From contig OZ244254.1 of the NCBI GenBank assembly GCA_965217205.1, positions 1,426,001 to 1,490,000 of the forward strand: a stretch of DNA of 64,000 nt, given 5' to 3'. The position numbers and the translations under genes were made by a program. Shown piece after piece: positions 27,434-33,303 of this stretch (positions within the stretch are counted from its first letter, which is position 1; every line of letters starts with the position of its first letter). The notes beneath the pieces were generated by a model. That model did no database searches, was not told the origin of the DNA, and saw nothing but the letters and a program-made list of their open reading frames with translations. The stretch is from Maricaulis sp947259345. GTDB taxonomy: Bacteria; Pseudomonadota; Alphaproteobacteria; Caulobacterales; Maricaulaceae.

Positions 27434-28177
27434 ATGCATCGCTTGTTCGCCATTTTCGCGGCCTCGGTCGCCCTGCTCGGCTGTCAGCAGCCGGCCGCTT
27501 CCGCCCAGCTGACAGAGCCGGAGCGCGACGAAGTTCGCGAGCTGGTGCGCGACTACATTCTGGAGAACCCGGAAATCATCGAGGAAGCGCTGATTGAGTT
27601 GCAGCGCCGGGCCCGCGCCCGCGAGATGCAAGCCGTCTACGACGCCGTCACGGCCAACCATGATGCCATCTACAATGATGACCGAGATCCGCGTCTGGGG
27701 CCCGATGACGCCGAGATCGTGATCGTCGAATTCATGGACTATAAATGCTCCTATTGCCGTGTCGCGGCGTCCTGGGTGGAGGATGTCCGCGAACGTTATG
27801 GCGATCGTGTCCAGATCCTGTTCAAGGAATATCCGATCCTCGGCGAGGATTCGACGGAGGCGTCCCGCGCCGCCCTCGCCGCGCTGCGCCAGGGCGAAGA
27901 CGTCTATGCGGCCTTCCATATGGCCATGGTCAATTCGTCAGGCCCGCTGCCGGCGGCCCGCATTGACCAGCTGGCGACCGTCTCCGGCGTCGATGTCGCG
28001 CAAATGCGCGAGGACATGGCAGACCCGGCCATCATGGCGCATATCAACCAGGTCCGCTCGCTCGGTCGCGCCCTCAATGTGACCGGCACACCTTTCTTCA
28101 TCGTCGATGGTGTGGTCGTGCCGGGGGCCAATGAAATGGCCCTGGACCAGGCGCTCGCCGAGGCGCTGCGAGGCTAG
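27434..28177 (+). CDS. DsbA-family thiol:disulfide protein, ScsC-like
   Basis: A 247-residue exported protein with an N-terminal signal containing a possible lipobox, LLGC at 14-17, or alternatively signal peptidase cleavage after ASA near residue 24. Residues 26-75 are charged helices (RDEVRELVRDYILENPEIIEEAL), like the trimerisation stalk of ScsC. A thioredoxin fold with CSYC at 105-108 and a cis-Pro TGTPFF motif follows. It probably oxidises or isomerises periplasmic disulfides. The start at 27434 has GGGAGGG 9 bases upstream. The stop overlaps the thiG stop in CTAG. Confidence 0.9.
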   Translation: MHRLFAIFAASVALLGCQQPAASAQLTEPERDEVRELVRDYILENPEIIEEALIELQRRARAREMQAVYDAVTANHDAIYNDDRDPRLGPDDAEIVIVEFMDYKCSYCRVAASWVEDVRERYGDRVQILFKEYPILGEDSTEASRAALAALRQGEDVYAAFHMAMVNSSGPLPAARIDQLATVSGVDVAQMREDMADPAIMAHINQVRSLGRALNVTGTPFFIVDGVVVPGANEMALDQALAEALRG

Positions 28178-28977
28178 ATCAGCCCCGACAGCGGACTGGA
28201 CGGATCGGCATAGCGCTTCTTCGGCATACGACCGGCGAGATAGCTTTCGCGACCGGCAATGACCGCATGGCGCATCGCCCGCGCCATGCGGATCGGGTCT
28301 TTCGCCTCGGCAATGGCGGTGTTCATCAACACGCCGTCACAGCCCAGCTCCATCGCCACGGTGGCGTCTGACGCCGTACCGACACCGGCATCGACGATGA
28401 CCGGCACCTGGGTCTGTTCGATGATCAGGCGGATATTGACCGGGTTCTGGATACCCAGGCCGGAGCCAATCGGCGCGCCCAGCGGCATGATCGCACAGCA
28501 ACCGACCTCTTCCAGCTTCTTCGCGTAGACCGGATCGTCCGAGCAATAGACCATCACGTCGAACCCGTCCTTGATCAGCAGCTCGGCGGCGCGCAGCGTC
28601 TCGGCCATGTCGGGATAGAGATGTTTGGGGTCGGACAGGACTTCCAGCTTGACCAGATTCCAGCCGCCGGCCTCACGCGCCAGACGCAGCGTACGCACGG
28701 CATCCTCGCCGGTGAAACAACCCGCCGTATTGGGCAGGAAGGTGTAGTCGTCCGGGGAAATGAAATCGACCAGGCGCGGCTCGTCCGGATTGGACAGGTT
28801 CACGCGGCGGATGGCGACTGTGATCATCTCGGCGCCGGAGGCCTCGAGCGCCTGGGCATTCTGTGCATAGGTCTCGTACTTGCCCGTGCCGATGATCAGA
28901 CGCGAGGTGAAGGTGCGGCCGGCCACGACCAGCGGCGTGTCCTCGAAAGGGGCCTCCACGGCCTGTACGTCATCCAT
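28174..28977 (-). CDS. thiG: Thiazole synthase ThiG
   Basis: A 267-residue TIM-barrel enzyme that condenses 1-deoxy-D-xylulose-5-phosphate, dehydroglycine and ThiS-thiocarboxylate into the thiazole of thiamin. The Schiff-base lysine is K110 in WNLVKLEVLSDPKHLYPD; AIMPLGAPIGSGLGIQNP and VDAGVGTASDATVAMELGCDGVLMNTAIA are family signatures. The start was set at MDDVQAVEAP with GGAGG 8 bases upstream; the thiS stop ends 1 base before the ATG. Other thi genes are not in the window. Confidence 0.97.
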   Translation of the reverse strand: MDDVQAVEAPFEDTPLVVAGRTFTSRLIIGTGKYETYAQNAQALEASGAEMITVAIRRVNLSNPDEPRLVDFISPDDYTFLPNTAGCFTGEDAVRTLRLAREAGGWNLVKLEVLSDPKHLYPDMAETLRAAELLIKDGFDVMVYCSDDPVYAKKLEEVGCCAIMPLGAPIGSGLGIQNPVNIRLIIEQTQVPVIVDAGVGTASDATVAMELGCDGVLMNTAIAEAKDPIRMARAMRHAVIAGRESYLAGRMPKKRYADPSSPLSGLI

Positions 28978-28978
28978 C

Positions 28979-29182
28979 TCATCCACCTCCGACAAACGCG
29001 ACAATTTCAATCCGGTCGCCATCGGCGAGCGCTGTCTCGTCATATTGCGAGCGCGGCACGATGGCCAGATTGCGCTCGACGGCGATCTTGCGGCCATCCA
29101 GGCCGAGGATCGTCACCAGCCCGCTCACACGGGTACCGGGCTCGACCTTGCGGCCTTCACCATTGACTGTCAGCTGCAGCAT
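28979..29182 (-). CDS. thiS: Sulfur carrier protein ThiS
   Basis: A 67-residue beta-grasp, ubiquitin-like protein ending VGGG; the terminal Gly is adenylated by ThiF and converted to a thiocarboxylate. MLQLTVNGEGRKV, then VERNLAIVPRSQY, match ThiS. Directly upstream of thiG (1-base gap), so translation is coupled. The 73-base gap to aroQ is too short for a TPP riboswitch plus promoter, and none is visible. Confidence 0.95.
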   Translation of the reverse strand: MLQLTVNGEGRKVEPGTRVSGLVTILGLDGRKIAVERNLAIVPRSQYDETALADGDRIEIVAFVGGG

Positions 29183-29255
29183 GGTCTTCGCTGGCCTTTC
29201 ACTGAGTCCATCGTTAGACCCGTGGTAAATCCCGTAACGGCTGCAAAGCAAGGCC

Positions 29256-29696
29256 ATGACCCAACCGATTCACATTCTCAACGGTCCCAACCTCAATCTC
29301 CTGGGCACACGCGAACCGGAAATCTACGGCGCGCTGACCCTGGATGAGATTGAACAGGCTTGCTCTGCACATGCCCGTAACTTGGGGTTCGACATCGTCT
29401 TTCGCCAGTCCAATCACGAGGGCGAGCTCATTGACTGGCTGCATGACGCAAACGTCAATGCGAGTGCAGTGGTTTTCAATCCGGCTGCATTTACGCATAC
29501 ATCGGTCGCTTTGCATGACGCGGTTCGCGCTATAGAACCTCCCGTCATCGAAGTTCACTTGAGTCAGACGGCAGCACGCGAAGCATTCCGGCACTATTCC
29601 TATATCGCCCTTGCGGCTCGCGGATCGATTACCGGTCTGGGACTGCAGAGCTATCTGCTGGGTATCAATGCGGCTGTCACCTGTCTCGGCAACTGA
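29256..29696 (+). CDS. aroQ: 3-dehydroquinate dehydratase, type II
   Basis: A 146-residue shikimate-pathway enzyme that removes water from 3-dehydroquinate by anti elimination. Key residues are NGPNLNLLGTREPEIYG, with the catalytic Tyr about residue 24, R19, QSNHEGELIDWL and NPAAFTHTSVALHDA with the substrate-binding Asn, and EVHLSQ with the catalytic His about residue 102. The usual HLSNIHAREEFRH is HLSQTAAREAFRH here. It starts 73 bases from the divergent thiS and 21 bases before accB, heading a four-gene run aroQ-accB-accC-aat. Confidence 0.97.
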   Translation: MTQPIHILNGPNLNLLGTREPEIYGALTLDEIEQACSAHARNLGFDIVFRQSNHEGELIDWLHDANVNASAVVFNPAAFTHTSVALHDAVRAIEPPVIEVHLSQTAAREAFRHYSYIALAARGSITGLGLQSYLLGINAAVTCLGN

Positions 29697-29717
29697 CGGA
29701 ACCAAAGGCCTTACATC

Positions 29718-30197
29718 ATGAGTTCTGATTCCCGACCCCGCTCCCCGATCAGCGCGAAACTCGTCCGCGAGCTGGCCGACATTCTTCGTGAAACCGATTT
29801 GTCGGAAATCGAAGTCGAGCGCGGCGACCTGCGCCTGAAGATCGCCCGTCAACTCACGGCCGCGCCGGTCGTGCACAATGTCGCGGCTCCGGCTCCCGCA
29901 GCGGCACCCGCTGCAGCACCGGCCGCCGCGCCGGCCCCGGCGGCCACTGCGCCCGCCGATGACGCCAATGCGGTCAAGTCACCGATGGTCGGCACCGCCT
30001 ATCTCAAGCCGAATCCGGATGCGACAAATTTCGTGAAGGTCGGCGACCAGGTGAAGAAGGGCGATACAATTCTCCTCGTCGAGGCGATGAAGACCTTCAA
30101 CCCGATTACCGCAGAGAAGGCCGGTACGGTTACCGACATTCTCGTCGAGGACGGCCAGCCGGTCGAATACGGCGAAGCCCTCTTCGTCCTGTCCTGA
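29718..30197 (+). CDS. accB: Acetyl-CoA carboxylase biotin carboxyl carrier protein
   Basis: A 159-residue BCCP subunit. An N-terminal helix region (1-48) is joined by an Ala/Pro linker (about 55-80) to the biotinyl domain, where biotin is attached to K125 in the VEAMKTFNPI motif. The thumb segment and the PMVGTAYLKPNPDA start of the domain are present. It works with AccC (next gene, 25 bases away) and with AccA and AccD, which are encoded elsewhere, in the first step of fatty acid synthesis. Confidence 0.97.
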   Translation: MSSDSRPRSPISAKLVRELADILRETDLSEIEVERGDLRLKIARQLTAAPVVHNVAAPAPAAAPAAAPAAAPAPAATAPADDANAVKSPMVGTAYLKPNPDATNFVKVGDQVKKGDTILLVEAMKTFNPITAEKAGTVTDILVEDGQPVEYGEALFVLS

Positions 30198-30222
30198 CGC
30201 GACCAGCAAGGCGAGCGACGAC

Positions 30223-31569
30223 ATGTTCGACAAGATCCTGATCGCCAATCGCGGCGAAATTGCCCTTCGCGTCCACCGGGCCTGCCGGGAAATGGGTATC
30301 CGCACGGTGGCCGTGCACTCGGAAGCCGACGCCAATGCCATGCATGTGCGCCTCGCTGACGAGAGCGTCTGCATCGGCCCGCCGCCGGCCAACAAGTCTT
30401 ATCTCAACATTCCCGCCATCATCACGGCCGCCGAAGTCACCGGCGCCCAGGCCATCCATCCGGGCTATGGCTTCCTGTCGGAGAATGCCCGTTTTGCCGA
30501 GATCGTCGAGGCCCACGGCTTGGCCTTCATCGGCCCGACGGCCGCGCATATCCGCATGATGGGTGACAAGATCACCGCCAAACAGGCCGTCATGGATGCC
30601 GGTATTCCGGTCGTTCCGGGCTCCGACGGTGGGGTCGAGACCTATGAAGATGCCGTCCCGGTTGCCGAGAAAATCGGCTATCCGGTCCTGATCAAGGCGG
30701 CCTCTGGCGGTGGCGGTCGCGGCATGAAGGTTGCGGAAACAGCCGATAATTTGAAAGAGGCGATGGAAACCGCCTCGGCAGAAGCGCTGGCAGCGTTCGG
30801 CGACGGCACGGTCTATATCGAGAAATATCTCGGTCGCCCGCGTCATATCGAAATCCAGATCCTCGCCGACACCCACGGAAATGTGGTCCATCTGGGCGAG
30901 CGCGACTGCTCGCTGCAGCGCCGCCACCAGAAAATCCTCGAAGAAGCGCCCTCGCCGGCCCTCAATGACGAAGACCGCAAGAAGATCGGTGATGTTGTCC
31001 GCCGCGCTATCGAAGCGATCGGCTATCGCGGCGTCGGCACGATCGAATTCTTGTGGGAAAATGGCGAGTTCTACTTCATCGAAATGAATACACGCCTGCA
31101 GGTCGAACACCCGGTTACCGAGATGATCACCGGTATCGATCTGGTGCGCGAACAGATTCGCGTCGCCGATGGCCAGCCGCTGGATATCAAGCAGAGCGAC
31201 GTAAAGTTCGAAGGCTGGGCTATCGAATGCCGGATCAATGCCGAGAATGCGCGCACCTTCGCGCCCTCGCCCGGCACGGTCAGCGACTTTCATGCTCCGG
31301 GCGGGCTCGGCGTTCGCCTCGATTCGGCCCTCTATGCCGGCTATCGAATTCCGCCATATTATGACAGCCTGATCGGCAAGCTGATCGTGCATGGTCGCAC
31401 GCGCGAAGAAGCGCTCCTGCGGCTGCGTCGTTCGCTGGAAGAAATGGTCGTCGGCGGCGTGGAAACCACGATCCCGATTTTCCTCGAACTGCTCGAGGAA
31501 GCGGATTTCGTGAGCGGAAACTATCACATCCGCTGGCTTGAAGACTGGTTGGCTAGCCGCGATTCCTGA
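30223..31569 (+). CDS. accC: Acetyl-CoA carboxylase biotin carboxylase subunit
   Basis: A 448-residue ATP-grasp enzyme that carboxylates biotin on AccB using bicarbonate and ATP. The biotin carboxylase N-domain starts with MFDKILIANRGEIALR; the glycine-rich ATP loop ASGGGGRGMK is at about 164-173; ERDCSLQRRHQKILEEAPSP lies near 226-245; the active-site EMNTRLQVEHPVTE is near 287-300. Length equals E. coli AccC (449). It is cotranscribed with accB. Confidence 0.98.
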   Translation: MFDKILIANRGEIALRVHRACREMGIRTVAVHSEADANAMHVRLADESVCIGPPPANKSYLNIPAIITAAEVTGAQAIHPGYGFLSENARFAEIVEAHGLAFIGPTAAHIRMMGDKITAKQAVMDAGIPVVPGSDGGVETYEDAVPVAEKIGYPVLIKAASGGGGRGMKVAETADNLKEAMETASAEALAAFGDGTVYIEKYLGRPRHIEIQILADTHGNVVHLGERDCSLQRRHQKILEEAPSPALNDEDRKKIGDVVRRAIEAIGYRGVGTIEFLWENGEFYFIEMNTRLQVEHPVTEMITGIDLVREQIRVADGQPLDIKQSDVKFEGWAIECRINAENARTFAPSPGTVSDFHAPGGLGVRLDSALYAGYRIPPYYDSLIGKLIVHGRTREEALLRLRRSLEEMVVGGVETTIPIFLELLEEADFVSGNYHIRWLEDWLASRDS

Positions 31570-31598
31570 TCCGTCAGCCAACCGCACGAGGAGTTGGC

Positions 31599-32249
31599 AT
31601 GCGCGGCTTCGGTGCCGAGGAATTACTCAATTGCTATGCCCGCGGCGTCTTTCCGATGGCCGAGGGTCGCGATGATCCGCGCATATATCTGCTCGACCCG
31701 GACGAGCGGGGCATTATTCCTCTCGACGACTTCCACGTCTCCCGCAGCCTGCGCAAAACAGTCCGCCAAGACGTCTTCAAGGTCACCGTGGATCATGATT
31801 TCACCGCCGTGGTCGCAGCCTGCGCCCAGCCGGCCCCCGGCCGCGAAGAGACCTGGATCAATGACGGAATCATAGGGCTTTACAGCCACCTGCACACGGC
31901 GGGTTACGCCCACTCGATTGAGTGTTGGGCTGCCGGGGAATTGGTCGGTGGCCTCTATGGCGTCTCGCTGGGCGCCGCTTTCTTCGGCGAGAGCATGTTC
32001 TCGCGCCGGCGCGACGCCTCGAAAGTTGCGCTTGTCCATCTCGTCGCCCGGCTTCGGGCCGGCGATTTCTCCCTGCTGGATACGCAATTCACCACAGAAC
32101 ACCTCGAAAGCTTCGGCGCGATCACCATCGACCGCAGCAGCTACCACCAGCGCTTGTCTGATGCCTTGATTTTCGAGGCGGATTTCAAGGCCCTGCCGGA
32201 AGAGATTTCTGGCGATCAGGCCGTACAGTCGATCACCCAGACATCATAG
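31599..32249 (+). CDS. aat: Leucyl/phenylalanyl-tRNA-protein transferase
   Basis: A 216-residue enzyme that adds Leu or Phe from aminoacyl-tRNA to N-terminal Arg or Lys of proteins, making N-degrons for ClpS-ClpAP. Signature stretches are NCYARGVFPMAEG, then TWINDGIIGLYSHLHTAGYAHSIE (split by family-conserved W and H), GGLYGVSLGAAFFGESMFSR and LLDTQFTTEHLESFGA. It ends an operon after accC and overlaps the convergent DUF2155 gene by 34 bases. ClpS and ClpA are encoded at 8355-10998. Confidence 0.96.
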   Translation: MRGFGAEELLNCYARGVFPMAEGRDDPRIYLLDPDERGIIPLDDFHVSRSLRKTVRQDVFKVTVDHDFTAVVAACAQPAPGREETWINDGIIGLYSHLHTAGYAHSIECWAAGELVGGLYGVSLGAAFFGESMFSRRRDASKVALVHLVARLRAGDFSLLDTQFTTEHLESFGAITIDRSSYHQRLSDALIFEADFKALPEEISGDQAVQSITQTS

Positions 32250-32689
32250 ACCGGATGCTCCAGCGGATTTTGTGCCGGCCGCGACGCAAACATCCATCCG
32301 GAGAAGATTTGCTCGCCTTCCACATCGACACCAAATCCATCCGTGCGACGGTCATTGATCTGCAGGAAGGCATAGGTTTCCGGGGTCTCTTCCGGCGGCC
32401 GCTTGCGGCAATATTGGGCGGTAATCGACAGGGCGCCGAAATCGACCGTGTCGCCAATCGCAATCTCGAAATCGCGTGTGCGGGCGGTCACCTTGTCGAG
32501 GCCGCGCAGAACGACCGTGCTGCCTGGTTCGGATGAAAGCGGCCCACGCTCAGGCGTATTGTCCGGATCATCCCGACGCAGAAGTTCAGAGGAATCCGAC
32601 GTGTCGGCGGCGGAAGCGCCGTCACCCTGTGCCCAGACGGGCGAAACAAGCAGGAGCGCGGCAAGCGAAGCGAGTACACTGGTTTTCAT
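32216..32689 (-). CDS. DUF2155 secreted protein
   Basis: A 157-residue periplasmic protein with signal peptide 1-20 (ending VWA). After an acidic, disordered stretch (25-58) comes the DUF2155 core with ITAQYCRKRPPEETPE, FLQI, IFSGWMFASRPAQNPLEHPVYDVWVIDC. C94 and C155 could form a disulfide. The family is conserved in alphaproteobacteria next to NDUFA12 and aat, without an assigned function. It is 42 bases downstream of the NDUFA12 gene on the same strand. Confidence 0.9.
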   Translation of the reverse strand: MKTSVLASLAALLLVSPVWAQGDGASAADTSDSSELLRRDDPDNTPERGPLSSEPGSTVVLRGLDKVTARTRDFEIAIGDTVDFGALSITAQYCRKRPPEETPETYAFLQINDRRTDGFGVDVEGEQIFSGWMFASRPAQNPLEHPVYDVWVIDCTA

Positions 32690-32731
32690 GACGCATACCC
32701 TGTCGCGGGATTGTGACGCGGTAAAGGCCGA

Positions 32732-33148
32732 TCAGGTCTCGTCTGGAGACCAGGCCTGATAATCACCCGTGGTCGCCTGGCGCCGGTCACTGGTCACCAG
32801 CGAGCCGGTCGGGCGATAGGCGTGCACCGTACCGGTGAGATTGGGATGGTGATCCTTTTCCCAGGCCTGACGCATCAGCGGCGTTTCGGTGGGCACATCA
32901 TCAAACGTATGATGCAGCCAGCCATGCCAGTCGGACGGCACGCGAGAGGCGTCGGCATAGCCCTTGTAGATGACCCAGCGACGCTTCTGGCCCTGGCCAT
33001 CGGGACCGGTCACGCCGGATTCCTCGAAATAGCGATTGCCATACTCATCGGAGCCGACCTGTTTGGCGCCACGCATGCGCAGCGTCAGGAAGGTTCCCGG
33101 CGTGGCGTCTTTCCACCACACAAAAATCTTTGAGATCAGTCCGAACAT
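32732..33148 (-). CDS. NDUFA12-type complex I accessory subunit
   Basis: A 138-residue protein of the NDUFA12/B17.2 family, a supernumerary subunit of NADH:ubiquinone oxidoreductase found in mitochondria and alphaproteobacteria. The segments GTFLTLRMRGAKQVGSDEYGNRYFE, RRWVIYKGYADASRVPSDWHGWLHH and YRPTGS are typical. No other nuo genes are in the window. It is divergent from the reductase-like gene and leads DUF2155. Confidence 0.94.
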   Translation of the reverse strand: MFGLISKIFVWWKDATPGTFLTLRMRGAKQVGSDEYGNRYFEESGVTGPDGQGQKRRWVIYKGYADASRVPSDWHGWLHHTFDDVPTETPLMRQAWEKDHHPNLTGTVHAYRPTGSLVTSDRRQATTGDYQAWSPDET

Positions 33149-33212
33149 TGTCAGCGGCTCCGAGTCGGTCGAGGCAGGCTTGGCCTATATGCCCCCGCAC
33201 GGCGGGCGGGTC

Positions 33213-33270
33213 CAGTGTTGAACGCGGCGGGTTTCAGGCGACCCACCCGACGCGGTAGACTTCAACACTG
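33213..33270 (+). promoter_or_regulatory. Strong inverted-repeat leader upstream of the reductase-like gene
   Basis: CAGTGTTGAA (33213-33222) pairs perfectly with TTCAACACTG (33261-33270). Directly inside, CGCGGCGGGT (33223-33232) pairs with ACCCGACGCG (33245-33254) with one mismatch. Together they give an almost 20-base-pair hairpin with a 12-base loop and a 6-base bulge. The ribosome site AGGAGAGGAA is only about 18 bases downstream. It could be an RNA control element or a hyphenated operator; no T-run follows, so it is not a simple terminator. Confidence 0.55.
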
Positions 33271-33303
33271 CCCAAGCGATTCGGGCCAGGAGAGGAAAGC
33301 CGC

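Noticed and set aside
29183..29255. TPP riboswitch before thiS
   Set aside because: The gap is 73 bases and is shared with the aroQ promoter; no thi-box sequence is visible.
30130..31587. 485-codon frame on the minus strand opposite accC
   Set aside because: accC is certain on the plus strand; the antisense frame is open only because of codon bias in a GC-rich gene. The same applies to other long antisense frames, such as 44353-45756 and 53268-54599.
33149..33303. Cobalamin riboswitch or NrdR boxes upstream of the reductase-like gene
   Set aside because: The region is only 155 bases and contains neither the conserved B12-box sequence nor NrdR-box palindromes; it contains the nested hairpin instead.
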